Shown: positions 12,801 through 24,156 of the stretch, one piece after another
Layout of the letters: the number at the start of each line of letters is the position of its first letter
How positions within the stretch are numbered: position 1 is the stretch's first letter
Origin: Rhizaria sp. SCN 62-66
Lineage: Eukaryota > Rhizaria, unplaced
Reading direction: 5' to 3'
Length of the DNA: 64,000 bases
Assembly (NCBI GenBank): GCA_001724265.1
Contig: MEDY01000040.1
Location: 52,898-116,897, forward strand
The notes under the pieces: model-generated
The model's input: only the letters and a program-made list of their open reading frames with translations
The model's database searches: none
What the model was told of the DNA's origin: nothing
Program-made: the position numbers and the translations under genes

Positions 12801-13031
12801 CTCCATGCGCGAGGTGAACTCGTCGAGCTCGCTGTGCATCGAATCCGTCACGCTCTGGCACTTGTCGATGGCGTCACGGATAAACGCGATTTTGTTCTTC
12901 TCACGCTGCAGCTGCACTGACTCTTCGTGGAGATATGTCGGTAAACCGAGCTTGGCAAGGATGGCGTGGTTGGCCGCGCTCAGGGAGCCGTCGGACCCGC
13001 CGTTGGGGTCGCTCATAAGGCGCGAGAGCAA
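9809..13031 (-). CDS. EXOC7: Exocyst complex component EXO70
   Basis: Subunit of the exocyst, which tethers secretory vesicles at the plasma membrane. Exons 13031-11248, 11031-10660, 10496-10142 and 9967-9809 (TAA); phases 2, 2, 0; about 889 aa (884 if the ATG at 13016 is used). The N-terminal helical region (residues ~25-255) contains the EXO70 YLEWVGAL-type block. The C-domain includes IFYIDLALRVWELE, then the diagnostic LFLLNNYHYIFRAA, and ends with the LPRYRTF/PGKYVQYSIPVLE block that carries the lipid-binding basic tail in relatives. Between about residues 258 and 480 sits a Gly/Ala/Ser-rich low-complexity insertion absent from typical 650-690 aa homologues. That insertion carries two copies of GGTACTTA. 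Exon 2 also holds an Ala run. Identification rests on the reassembled C-terminal exons. Confidence 0.9.
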
Positions 13032-13473
13032 AGGCGCAGAGGCTGGTCGAGGGAGAAAGGGTGCTGGTTCGTTGCTGGGTTCGATGTGGCTCGCGAGCGG
13101 TTAGAGCTAGAGCTGTCGGGGAATGAAAACAATGTGCCAGAAAAGATAAATAAAGAGGTAAAAAGAGTTCATAAGGTTAATATGCTCACAGAAACAGAAA
13201 TCTCAATGTGACGAAGGGCAGTCGCTCTAATTCCAAAATTCGATTGGATTCTCACGACGCCCGATTGGCACGGACCCCACCGCTCGACCACTGGTGAGTG
13301 TCACGCAGTCAAGTCCTCTGCACAAGTATTGAAAAGCGAGGATATTACTCTGAAGTTCACATGTATTCACAATTAATCACTGGATAAATAATCTAACACA
13401 GATACATAACATTAATTTACTCGAATTACAACGCACAACAATGTACAATATGTGCGTCTTGAAAATCTGTAGC
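13032..13473. other. Short intergenic gap upstream of EXO70 and downstream of AIDA
   Basis: Separates AIDA (ends 13474) from EXO70 (starts 13031), both on the minus strand. Presumed AIDA 3'UTR and EXO70 promoter. Nothing else seen. Confidence 0.55.
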
Positions 13474-16258
13474 TTAAATGCGGTTGAGTCTAGCACTGAA
13501 AAAGACCCCAAACCCGGGCTTCTTGCTATACGGCACAATATTCTTCTTGTTGCGCGCAAAGTCCGCCGGTTTCTGGTACAACTCGATCGACATCGTCTTT
13601 CCGTTGGCGGCGTATAAAGCGTTAGGCTCGATAAACGTCCAGCAACGAGTGGATAAATACTCTTTTTTAGTGTGCCTCAGCTCGATCACGATGCCCCAGC
13701 CCTGCTCGAGCTTCTCGAACGCTTCCTGCAGCGCAAACACGGCCTCCCCGTTGGGAAACGCGATGACATCATGCCCCGCCGCAACTCCTAACACACTCGC
13801 TTCAGCTGACGTCAGCAGCGTGCCAGTGCGCGAGTCTTGCACTGGCCCGACCGTGTTGCCGTCTGCGTCGACGAGCGTGAGCGTCACGCGCGGCTCCTTC
13901 AGGTCGGCTCCGTCCTTGACGATGACGCGCTCGACGCCCACGGTCACCGCGGTCTGTCCTAGCCCCAGCTCCGGAGGGTGCAGCGGCAGGTACCCCGGGC
14001 CGCCGCTGCGGGGTCCGGCGCCCTTGGCCGTCACCGCCGCGGGCGCGGGCGCGAGAACGGGCTCGTAGTAGGACAGGTTGCGTCGGATCAACGCGCTGCC
14101 GGGCTCCATCGCGGCCGCCTGTCCGCCGATCGTGCTGAGCCGGCCCATCGTCGCAGCCGAGGAGGCGGAGTGCACGAACGTCCCGCTCGCAGTGTTGAGG
14201 CCGAGCCCGAGGCTGCCGAAGCTGCCGTTGAGACTGCTGTTGCCGCCGCCCAAGCTGCTGCCGGCGCCGGCGCCAGGTGCAGTGGAGTTGACGCGCACGA
14301 TGAGAGGAACCAGTCCGATACCGGCGCCGAGCTTAGCGTGGGGGTTGACAGCGGTCCCAGTCGTCATGGCTGTGGTGGGTGTCAGAGCGTCATGTGCGCC
14401 GCCGCCGCCGCCGCCACCAGTCGCTGAGTGGGGGTTCAGGTTGCTGTTGCTGTTGCTGCGCGGATGGCGGCTGTGGCTCCCGTCGAAAGTGAAGCCGCCC
14501 TGCTCTGACATGACGTCCATGGTGTCCCCGAGAGGCGAGGAGACGAGGCCGACCGGGGTGGCGCCGCCGCCGTGGAGATGGATGTGGAGCCGATTGCTGC
14601 CCTGACTGCCGTTGTGCCCGCCACCGCCGCCACAGCCGCCGCCAGAGCGGGAGAAAGACTGGCCGCGGATGCCGCCGCGGGCCACCGTCGCTGCCGTGGC
14701 GCCGGCGACTTCTGGGTCGCTGCCGATCTGCAGTGTGAGGCCGTGGCCGCCGCCGTCGGGGAGGGAGCCGCGCGGGTTTATCTGGGTCATGCTGCCCATG
14801 CGCATCATGTGTTGCTGGTTGCGGCTAGTCCCAGCGATCAGACCCCCGCCGGTGTGGCCGCCGTCAGCGGTCACGCCTTCGCTTCTATCGGCGGTGTTGC
14901 CATCGGTGTGAGCGGCGTTGGTGGCGTTGTAGGCGGTGGGACCGAAAAAAGCCTCGCTCATGAGCCGGCCCTGAGCGCCAAAGGCCTCGCGGTGGCCGCG
15001 GTCCATGTCGATGCCGCCGTCCAGCTGGCTGGCGTTGGCGTTGGCGGGGGCGTTGGCGTTGCCGCCCACCCCCGCCCGTGAGGAAGACCCGTCGGGTGCG
15101 TTGGCTGCAGTATGCGGGAAGCTAAAGAAGGAAGCCTGACGCTGATGTGCCTGCGACTGATGCTGTTGGTCGTTGTACGGACTGTCAGCGTTGTCGTATT
15201 GGTCAGGGTTGGTGATGTTGGTATCGTCGTAGTTGTTGTCGTTGTAGTTGCCATAGTTATAGTCCTCCTCCACAGCAGCAGCGGCGGCGGCGGCGGCAGC
15301 GGCAGCAGCAGCTTCATACTGCAACTGCTCCGACTTGTCCCTCATCCGCTGCAGTAGCGCGCGCTCACGGGCAACGACTTCTTCCAGCGCAATAGCAGCC
15401 GGTAAGTTGACGCTGCGCCACATGTCCCCCGACGGCGAGGAGGAAGTAAAGCCGCTCCCGCCGGAAGTTCGGCCGCCGCGGCCGCCCGCCGCGGACGCCG
15501 ATGGGTTGCTAGACGTGGAGGTCAAGCCGGTGTCTGCGCCGGCGACGATGCCAGAGCTGGACGCCGTCATCTGGCTGGAGTCGATTGCGGGCGCCGTGGC
15601 GGCGTACTCGCCCGCTTGCGGTGTGAAGACGACTTGCAGTAGCACGGCGAGAGCCCGCATGTGTTCCGCGGAGAGACCGGTGGCGCCCGCGACGTACTCG
15701 GCGGCGCGCGCGATGTCGTCGGCGTCGGCGGCGGCGTCGTCGGCCACGTCCTCGACGGCCACGCCCGCCGCCGTAGCCAGCGCCAAGGCAGACTGGGTGA
15801 GCGGCGTCTCGCGGCTCTCCAGGGTCGCCACGGAGAAACTGCACGCGTACCCGTTGGCCAGGGGGTCGTAGCCAAGGTCGAGGATGTCGCCCAGGCGGCG
15901 CGCGCGCAGGGCGATGGCGGCGCGGAGACGGGAGATGATGGTCGCGTCGGCGGGGGTGGGAGAGAGCTCGGGCAGCTGATACGCCAGAAGGCGAGAAATC
16001 CTACGGGTATAAAGCAGATTCATGAAATAAAAAAGTTACATATAAGTTTAAATACACATTAGTCGTAATATATTTGAATATATATTTCATAAGTGCCGAT
16101 TCGCGGAAGATAGAGAGGAGAGATGCGTACTTTTCGTACTCGCCCATGGCATCATCGACCTGTCCCCAGACGTCTGCGTCCACTGCAGTGGCGTAGATAG
16201 TAGCCCAGTTGTTGCGCGCCAGGCGCTGCAGGCGCTGCGTCTCGGCGTTGTAGGCCAT
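13474..16258 (-). CDS. AIDA: AIDA-like protein (axin interactor, dorsalization-associated) with a large internal insertion
   Basis: Two exons: 16258-16131 and 16000-13474 (TAA), phase 2, 884 aa. Exon 1 matches the AIDA N-terminal helical domain (DADVWGQVDDAMGEYEKY corresponds to the family's F/W-x-x-L/V-x-x-A-I/M-x-E-Y block). The last ~165 residues match the AIDA C2 domain: a VTLTLVDADG strand, PVQDSRTG, then STRCWTFIEPN, MSIELYQKPADF and KKNIVPYSKKPG. AIDA in animals is about 305 aa and binds phosphoinositides through the C2 domain while antagonising axin-dependent JNK signalling. Here about 550 residues of Gly/Ser/Asn/His-rich sequence separate the two conserved ends. Whether the animal function carries over is unknown. 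The donor is GTACGCATC. Confidence 0.82.
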
Positions 16259-17123
16259 CGCGGGAGGCGGGGCGCAGCGACGGGGAGGGCGGAGAGGTTC
16301 GGGGGTGGCGGGTCCGTGGAAGAAAGGGAAGGGACTTCAGGTGTGCTGTGACGTCAGGGGGACGGCAAGGGAAATGAAGATATTTAGGCAAAGATGTACA
16401 GAAGTGCGATTAAAACAGTGTTGCGTATAAATTTAACGGAGATGTCTATATCATACTAAGTCAGGTCTTGCAATGGAGCTATTAAAAATAGTTGCCGGCG
16501 ATATCCGAGACGGGTGCGAGCGTGAGGAGTTCAAAGGAATGCAAACGGGTCCCTTGCGCAAACTTAGACCAACCAGCGATGTAGTACAACTGTCTTGGAA
16601 AAATTCAACGCAAATACACTAGAGCCATGGATGAAGCAGCAATAACACACAGTATCAAGCCGAAAAAACGATATGGGTCCGGTCTGCGAGGAAGATAGAG
16701 GAGATAGCGCCTGGGCTACACCCCATTTCAATAGGCGAGAGTCTTTAATTCCTAGCGGTCTCTGCAGGCGACCCCACAAGCTCTACGCAGATACCTAGTT
16801 TAAGATCTATTAGATCGCAACATAAGGTACCATAACATAGTACAATTGGCTCATTTGCGCGGATGTGTCGTGCGCAGTCAAACGATCGAGTTAGCATGAT
16901 TGGGAGACCCCACTCCGCTGTCGCCGAGCCACAAGTCCGTTGCGGACCGAACACCTTCTTGAATACTTCTATATCTCGCTACCATAACCGTCTACAACAT
17001 CAAGCCTGGGATATCACAGTTGAACCGTAACGACTTTGCTTATACTTCTGACTGTTTTCTTTCCTGCGGTTAGTGTTCCTTGCTCCCCCGAGGCCCGCTG
17101 TGACCGCAGCGACGCTGCTTCCA
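16259..17123. other. Intergenic, divergent promoter region
   Basis: Between AIDA (-) and polyprenol reductase (+). No gene or RNA recognised; 16560-16960 has mixed composition without an open coding frame of the local codon style. Confidence 0.55.
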
Positions 17124-19055
17124 ATGTCCCTCCCCTTGCTCCCGGCGCTCACTACGGGCGGCCCCGCGCTCCTGGCGATTTCGCCATGTCATTCTGCGAC
17201 AGATGACTACGCAGTGCCTCTTGTGGCCGTGCTTGCCGCGCTCTGGCTGTGCATGATAGCCTCTTGCTGGCTGTCGCAGCTCTGCGTCGTCTCAACCCGC
17301 TCAGTACTGCGCTATGGCAAACTGCAGCCAAACACGGCCGCAATCAACGCCAATTTAAGCAAAACCGCACATCGTGACTCCCAAGCTAGTAATCCCGGTT
17401 ACTTCAAGATGCTGTGCAGTTCTGTTGCGGATTCTCTCTATATCAACCGCTCGACGGCGTTTGCGTCCTATTATGCCACCGCCATAGGCCTCTTTGCCGT
17501 GCTCGCAGTGTCATTCTCACTCTCTCTCACTCTTGCCACGGAGACAACTGGCGCTACTGCAACTCTAGCTGCTACCAACGTTTATGCCGAGACTGCAAGT
17601 GCGAACGCGAGTGTGAGTGTTGATGATGCTGCCGTTGGTGTTACAGTTGGTGTAGTGCCCGCATTGCAAGGCTTGGTCGCTGCATTCCTGTTGCTTTTGC
17701 ATCTGCTGCGGCGGCTATGCGAATCTCTCCGTGACTGCTACTACGACTACAAAGCTGCGTCACTTCATAAGAGCAATAACAGCATTAGCGGCATCACCCA
17801 CCAACAGAATCAAGACAATAATGCACAGTCACATTCCCAATTACGGACGCAGCGGCAGTCTAAACAGCATATCTTTGTGTGTGTCGCTGGCTGTGTGTTT
17901 TACGTGACACTTGTGCTATCGACGTTCGTGTCAAACAACCTCTTTGACTTGTCATTTATCTCGTCTTTCTTTTCAGCAACTGATAATAGTGACATTTCAT
18001 CGTCTCTCTTGAATGTATCAAAAGGGAGTGCAAGCGCGACAGGGACTGCTCATAAGCTTGCCGCTCTATTTTCACTTATGCACTCACACAAATCACTCGT
18101 TCCCAGTCGCGACAACAACAGTGCCGCTCCAGCTCGCGGCGACAGCAGCCACTTATTGTCGCTCACAGTCACTTCGTAGCCGCTGCTCACGGTCACTCTG
18201 CTGTTGGACGCACTGCGTGTGACTGTGGGCGTTGCACTGTTTATAATTGCGACGCGCGCGCAGTTCAGCGCCCACAGTCAGTTGGCACGGCTGGCGGCAC
18301 AGCGCCGAGGACTCACAGCCGTGACCTTGAGCAGCCGTGAAGTGACTGTGGGCAGCAGTGAGAGCCGGACCCAAAGCGCTGGCCATATCGTGGGTTTGAG
18401 TGAGAGGGCAGTGCTTGCGAACAACGATACTCATTGCGATGCAACAAACACTGTGAGTGACAGTGCAAACAAAGTAACTTCGAGTCAAGTGAACAGTTGT
18501 GGTTACAGTATCCCGACCGGTGATTGGTTCGAGTTTAGCTCGTCTCCGCACTATTTGGCAGAAATGCTGATCTATACCGCGCTCTTCCTGATCACATTCA
18601 CTCCGACAACAACGTTCTTTGCAGCTCCAGCATCAGTCGCCACTAGTGGTGCTGAGTACTGCTTCCACGGCGGCTTAGTTTCGCACGCAGCGGGCTTACT
18701 TTCCGTCTCATACGCACTCGCCTACCGCACTTTGACTGCTGCCGGTGCGTCGCTTGTTGCAGTGCTTATCTCTGTCCTCAACGCAGCCACTGCGTCGACC
18801 TTCAGAGCCACAGGCCGCGTCCACACCAAGACTCTGAACGGTTTGCTCACGGTCGCTGTTTCACTGTGGGCGGCCGCGGTCAGGGCGCCGATGCTGCTGT
18901 GTCTGGTCTGGGTGTTGTCGAACGTTGGGATTCTGGCGCGGGAGACGCATGCGTGGTATTTGCGCGTGTTTGGCAAGGATTATCCCGTGAAAAGGGCGCC
19001 GTTGGTGCCCAAATGGAAGCTGAAGGCGCTCTTTTGCTGCGCTAAACGCACCTAA
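17124..19055 (+). CDS. SRD5A3: Polyprenol reductase / steroid 5-alpha-reductase family, with an in-frame TAG
   Basis: ER enzyme reducing polyprenol toward dolichol for N-glycosylation. One continuous frame of 644 codons from the ATG at 17124 to TAA at 19053, interrupted only by TAG at 17124-based codon 352 (18177-18179). Before the TAG: N-terminal membrane segment, VVPALQGLVAAFLLLLHLLRRLCESL (the family's H/Q-x-x-R-R-x-x-E block) and the membrane segment starting near HIFVCVAGC. After it: membrane segment VGVALFIIATRAQ, then the conserved PTGDWFEFSSSPHYLAEM, and the C-terminal signature HAWYLRVFGKDYP followed by RAPLVP. The part after TAG has no early ATG and holds the catalytic domain, so the two halves must be one protein. 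Homologues are ~320 aa; the excess is Ser/Asn/Gln-rich linker. A pseudogene is the main alternative, but no other lesion is visible. Confidence 0.85.
18177..18179 (+). other. In-frame TAG within polyprenol reductase
   Basis: Context TCG TAG CCG. The frame is open for 351 codons before and 291 after it. Conserved family blocks lie on both sides. Removing it with a GT-AG intron starting at GTAG shifts the frame and deletes a membrane segment. Confidence 0.85.
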
Positions 19056-19435
19056 AGGCTGAACCTTAAGCACTAAATCACTTTCATGGTTGTTATATTA
19101 GTCAGATATATAGTATACATGGATATTGCTTCAATACATAGTTATCTTCTCACTAAGACCCAGTATATTGTTTTTTTCGTTTGTGACTCTTAGCGGCTCT
19201 CGTCTGAACGATTGGAGCCTCGATCTCCGTAACCTAGTATATCTACCATTTGATCGTCAAATTAAGCATAGCTTCAACACACGAATTTCACAGGCAATAT
19301 ACACACTTAAATCTAATTATACCCCTTGAATTATTGTTAGCACTCTGCTTCAGGTCTTTTAGTCCCCACTCCTCGCACTCAGCTTGAACCCACATACCAC
19401 CTCTCACTCAAGTGCAGACACCAGTGCTTGCCCTC
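19056..19435. other. Intergenic
   Basis: AT-rich tandem gap between polyprenol reductase and the LYR-like gene, both plus strand. Nothing else seen. Confidence 0.5.
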
Positions 19436-19939
19436 ATGGCCTCGGCTGCCGCGGACTCCCGCGCTCTTTTGCGTCGCCTTTTCCGCGCCACGCGCTCCTT
19501 GCCGTCGCCTAACCACGTCGCCGTCGCCAAGAACAGGATTCGTACGATGTACAAAGACACTCTCACGCAACTCCTTGCCCTGGGCACCAAAACGACCCAG
19601 AACGCAAGCGCCACAACAACGGTTGAGAGTGTCACCGCGATCGCCGGCATTAAGACCGATACGACTGCGTCTGACGAGGTTGCGGCGGTTGTGCGTGACG
19701 GAATGCTGTCCGGGGAGACGTATCTGGACACGCTGGAGCTGCAGGGCGGCCACTTGGCGCAGATGCAGTCCCAGGGCTATCTCGTCCGCACATTTGACCT
19801 GCCGCCGCGCATTGCGGCCAGGCAGCGGCAGCAGGCGCAGCTGCGCATGCAGCAGCAGCGGCAGGCGGGGGCCACTGCGACGACGGCGCAGGCGGCCGCG
19901 ACTGGGATCACTCTCAACAAAAGCACCACAAACAAGTGA
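19436..19939 (+). CDS. Small basic protein, possible mitochondrial LYR-family member
   Basis: Single-exon frame, ATG at 19436 to TGA, 167 aa. The N-terminus reads LLRRLFRATRSL, followed by an Asn/Arg-rich helix NRIRTMYKDTL. This resembles Complex1_LYR proteins (LYRM family), which are small mitochondrial assembly factors for Fe-S cluster or respiratory-complex biogenesis; here the tripeptide would be LFR rather than LYR. The middle contains a short conserved-looking GETYLDTLELQGGHL. The C-terminus is Gln/Ala/Thr-rich low complexity. Codon use fits the neighbouring genes. The family assignment is an inference from a short motif; the ORF could equally be another small mitochondrial protein. Confidence 0.6.
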   Translation: MASAAADSRALLRRLFRATRSLPSPNHVAVAKNRIRTMYKDTLTQLLALGTKTTQNASATTTVESVTAIAGIKTDTTASDEVAAVVRDGMLSGETYLDTLELQGGHLAQMQSQGYLVRTFDLPPRIAARQRQQAQLRMQQQRQAGATATTAQAAATGITLNKSTTNK

Positions 19940-20347
19940 TTACGTACTTGAGTTTGATACGTATCAGCCAGAATTTAAGTTTATTCAATACTATATAATA
20001 CAATTGGCCAGGACTGTTCTTTCTATTGCTATGGTATTAACTTTAATTGTATTTTATTCTCGTCTCATGTCGCAAAAATCTTTCGACAACAGCCAAGAAA
20101 GCTGTCATCGTTAGTGCTAACATGACACTGTTAAATTCATCAATTCAACAACAAATTGTGATAATATTTCTCGCCACATGTCCCGTCCATCCGTACCAAA
20201 CGTACGTACACGCTGTTATCAGCGTATTATTAACACACCACGGCGACACATGCAACACATGCGTGACAATTAAAAAAATGTTGTCAACTCGCTCATGTTG
20301 CCTTCAGTCGCAGTGATACATAAGTTGATATGTATAGGCTGATTAAC
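19940..20347. other. Intergenic, convergent 3' regions
   Basis: AT-rich gap between the LYR-like gene (+) and SerRS (-). Nothing recognised. Confidence 0.5.
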
Positions 20348-22115
20348 TTACTCGGGCTTGGTGGCAGCGGCGGCCTTGCGGGCAGCCTTGCGCTCGGTGG
20401 GGTTCATACCGGCCGAGACCTCGGGGCGCGGCTTAACAAAAGGAATGAACTCCATGTCGTCCATGTACGGCTGCAGCACCTTGGGGACACGCACGCCCTC
20501 GGGAGTCTGGTAGTTCTCGAGAATGCAGCAGAGGGTGCGCTCGGTCGCGCAGAGCGTGCCGTTGAGCATGTGCACGTAGCGCTTCGCCTCGTTGACCTTC
20601 TTGCCGCCGAAACGGGTCTCCATCGCACGGGCCTGAAGAGTAGAGAAAATATATTTTTACATGTCAAGAGATGTGGTGAGCATGAAATGTTCTAAAAATG
20701 ATATATATCATGAAAACAGTTTAAATGCACGTTGATGCAAAATATTGTTTAAGAGTGACGTGATTATATGTACCTGGTAGTCAGTGCAGTTGGAGCAGGA
20801 GACGAGCTCGCGGTAGACGCCGAGAGTAGGGAACCACGCCTCAATGTCGTTCTTCTTGGCGGCGGCGTTGTTGAGGGCGCCCGAGACGATGGAAACAACG
20901 CGGTAGGGGATCTCGAGCGACTTGATGAAGTCCTCGGAAGTGGCGACCATCTTGTCGAGAGTGGCCCAGGACTCCTCGGGGTCGCAGAGGACGAACTGCT
21001 CGACCTTCTCGAACTGGTGGACACGGAACACGCCCCACGCGTCCTTGCCGTGCGAGCCGGCCTCCTTGCGGAAGCACGTGGAGATGCCGGCGTAGAAGCG
21101 CGGCAGATCCTTGCTCTCGAGCCACTCACCGCGGTGCAGCGCCGAGATGGGCTGCTCGGAAGTGGCGATGAGGTACATGTCGCCGGACTCGGCCTCGCCG
21201 CTGACCTTGTAGAGCTCCTCGTCAAACTGCTCGAGCTGCGCCGTGGCCGCCATCGCCTCCTTCTTCATGAAGTACGGGGGCTGGAGGGGCGTGTAGGAGC
21301 GGCGGCGGAGGAACGACAGGCCGTACTGGATCAGAGCCTGCAAGTGAAAAGCAAGGGATAAGAGAAACAAATACGAGTTTTGTTGAGGTAAGATATCGAT
21401 AGAAGGCAATATTAAGATCGTATACGTACATATAACGTTGTTATTTTCAAGAAATGCAACTATACAGTCGATGGCATTCAGTAGGTTAGTCTGTAGCAAG
21501 TGAGATAGAGTATTGCGATGAGCTCCGTACCTGGTTGAGCATGACACCGACGCCCTTGAGGAAGTACGCACGGTGGCCAGCAATGGCGACACCGCGGGCG
21601 GACTCGTAGCCGTCGATCATGTCGAGCAGCTCGTGGTGGTGCAGGTTGTCCGCAGTCATCGTGGGGACGCCCCAGATGCGCTCAATGTTGTTGTGGTCCT
21701 CGGAGGACGCAACAGGCACGGTGGGGTGGACGATGTTGCCGACCTTGTTAATGATGGCGCTGAGCTCGGCCTCGAGCACGGGCACGCGCGCGGTGAGCTC
21801 GGTCGAGTCGTCACGGAGCTTGGCGATCTGAGCCTTCTCCTCGTCGAAGTTCTCCTTCTTCTTGGCCTTCTCGGCCACGGTCTTAGAGATGGCGCCGATC
21901 TTAGCGCGCATCTGCTCAAGCTCGTAGCGCTGCGCCTTGACATACGCGTCGAGCTTCTTCGCGCCGGTCACGAGGTCCAGCTCCTCGGTGGAAGTCGAGG
22001 CAGCGTCGATGATCTTGTCGACGTTAACGGTGCGGGTCTCGCAACGCTTCTTCTGGGACGCGATGGCCTCGGCAACCTCCTCCTCGCCGCGGAAATAAAC
22101 GGTGTCAATAGGCAT
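20348..22115 (-). CDS. SARS1: Seryl-tRNA synthetase, cytosolic type
   Basis: Charges tRNA-Ser with serine. Three exons: 22115-21531, 21337-20774 and 20632-20348 (TAA), both introns phase 0, 477 aa, about the family length. The N-terminal ~115 residues form the helical tRNA-binding arm (charged coiled coil). Class II core: [20 protein letters not shown] (serine-binding T-x-E block); motif 2 [21 protein letters not shown] followed by EKVEQF; and motif 3 region [20 protein letters not shown]. It ends with the eukaryotic FIPFVKPRP block and a Lys/Ala tail. Donors are GTACGGAGC and GTACATATA. All key residues I can check are intact. The gene is divergent from the SNAPIN-like gene. Confidence 0.95.
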
Positions 22116-22534
22116 AGTTTCAGGGAATGAAACACAACTCTGTTGTTGACAAATGAAAACAACAACTCCCCGTCCATCCTCACATTCTATTCCTGCAACA
22201 AACACACGCGCCCCAAACCCACACTATACCCGCGCGATTCGGGGGCCTTGGTGGACCCAAAATGCTTGCTTTGGTTCGGTCGGTCCGAGACCGCTCCACC
22301 ACGAGTCGATTTCTGTGGCACTGACTGACAGGGAAAGTTAAGCCGCAATAACAAATCACTCTCGTGTGTCATATATCTAACGTCAAAGCAATTTGTATCC
22401 ACACTCTAACATTTCACCTTGTCGCTCACTTTTCCCATTTTAATTAAAACTCTTCCTGCGTCCGTCTCCAGACCGCACCGCCGATCCCCCCGACCGCCCC
22501 AGTCGCGTGAGCCGTTGTTGCACTCTTCCCAACC
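22116..22534. other. Intergenic, divergent promoter region
   Basis: Between the SerRS and SNAPIN-like start codons. Contains one reverse copy of the word CGGCTTAAC at 22337-22345. No gene recognised. Confidence 0.5.
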
Positions 22535-23556
22535 ATGTCCACGTCTACTTCACCTGTCCTGGCTCCTGCGGCGGACCCGCGCGCGGCTGCCATGGAGTCC
22601 GGCCTTTTCACCGTGCTCAAGCCCACGATCGAGGCCGTTGACGCCAATATCAAGAGCGTTTTCGACAGCCAGGCCTTTCTCGACTCCCAGCTCTCGAAGC
22701 TCGAGCAAGGTACACCCTCTTCCAACATTACACAAAAATCACCAAATCAATTAGAGCTTCGCTATGGCATTCTTCCATTGGGTTTCTATTACCAATCCTG
22801 CTCGTTTCCTTTAGCTCATTTGTTTCGTTCTTCTGCACTCCCTTTCGTCTCTTGCTTCCCCCGCCTGCTTTCTTCCATTTTCTCTGTTCTCTTCCTCAGC
22901 GCTGACTGCGGCCAAGGCTGCCCCGGCGCTTCCGTCGTACACGGAGTACTGCGACAAGCTCGCCGCGACGCGCCGCCACATTGCCGCGCTGCCGGCCGTC
23001 ATTGCCCGCGTCGACGCCCGACTGGAGAAGCTGCGCGCACTGGTCCGCGCGCGCTCCGCCGCCGCCACCGCCGCCGCTGCCCCGGGTTCCGGCGCGCAGA
23101 TCGCGCTTCCCGCTCCCACCACCACCGCAGCCGCAACCGCTGCCCCTGCCACTGCCCCTCAGACTGCGAGTGCGAGCGCGAGTGCGAGCGTGAAGGCGCC
23201 GGCGGTCCACCCTGCTGCTGCGCCTGCGCCCGCAGCGGTGGAGGCGGCGGCGGCGGCCAACTCTGACGCCATGAGCGCCGTGCTTGCCTGGGATGATAAC
23301 AACAACAACAACAGCAACAACAGTGCGAACGCTAATTCGAGTGCTGCTGGTGCTGCACCTGTTGCTGCCGCTGCTCCTGCTGCTGCTGCTGCTGCTGCTG
23401 CGGCGGCGGCGGTTGAGGGTGCTGAGGCAAGTCAGAGCGCTAGCAGTGACAAGAGGGAGCGCGATAGCAGCAGCAGTAGTAATGAGAATGAGACTGCTGT
23501 TGACAACAAGGCTGAGGCTGAGGCTAAGCCTGCTGCTGCTGCTCCTGCTGCTGCTG

Positions 23557-23602
<46 letters not shown>

Positions 23603-23723
23603 TGCTGCTGCTGCTGAGACTGAGACTGCGACGAACAACAATAAGGGGAACAACAATAATCACAACAACAGTAACAATGGTGGTGGCGGCGGCAAGAAGA
23701 GCAAGAAGAAGGGTGGTAAGTGA
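22535..23723 (+). CDS. SNAPIN: SNAPIN-like protein (BLOC-1/BORC type) with a long Ala-rich tail
   Basis: Two exons: 22535-22709 and 22900-23723 (TGA), phase 1, 332 aa. Residues ~20-110 match the SNAPIN/SNARE-associated helical domain: GLFTVLKPTIEAVDANI, then DSQAFLDSQLSKLEQ, and after the intron LPSYTEYCDKLAATRRHI and ARVDARLEKLRAL. These align in order with the LLEFLRP, ESQ-x-x-L and LDPYVKKL-x-x-ARRR blocks of SNAPIN. In animals SNAPIN is ~136 aa and is shared by BLOC-1 and BORC, which control endosome and lysosome positioning. The remaining ~220 residues are Ala-, Asn- and Ser-rich, with long GCT-repeat polyalanine and a Gly/Lys C-terminus. The donor is GTACACCCT. The family call is moderately sure; another BLOC-type coiled-coil subunit is possible. 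Confidence 0.65.
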
Positions 23724-24156
23724 TGTCATCAAAGTCCTTACTTGATCTAAGTACCCTCTTGTAAGATCACTTACTGGTGTAGGCTGGTCATTTTGTTACT
23801 ACTGCAACTTTTGAGATATCAAAAGAAACTTAAATACGAATACACATCCTTTTGATTATCACTGAGAAGATGTTTTGCATATGTGGAAATGATATGTCGA
23901 CATACTGAGTCTTTATGGATGCATGACAGCTTGTTTTCTAACGGATGCACGTTGCCAATGATGATATGATGCCATGAATATCAAGGTATATGTCTCGTTA
24001 AGAAGAAGTGGTTTCGAGTTGGTTCTGTATTCATAGATAAGTCAAGACAGATACTACTACGTAGTTTAGTTACAACAATATTTTGAAATATTTTCACGCT
24101 CCTAGCGTGTTTTAAGTGCAGTTTGTTCGAGATATGGGGTTTTGCGTCCTTCGGCC
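23724..24156. other. Intergenic, convergent 3' regions
   Basis: AT-rich gap. One TAAGTACC word lies at 23748-23755, just after the SNAPIN-like stop codon. Nothing else seen. Confidence 0.5.

Noticed and set aside
16500-17000. tRNA or other structured RNA in promoter gaps
   Set aside because: I looked for the tRNA B-box pattern and cloverleaf arms in this and other gaps and found none I could support.
18176-18264. Intron removing the TAG of polyprenol reductase
   Set aside because: 89 nt would shift the frame and delete a conserved membrane segment.
23380-23620. GCT repeats as a CRISPR-like or satellite array
   Set aside because: They are in-frame polyalanine codons in the SNAPIN-like tail, without regular spacers.
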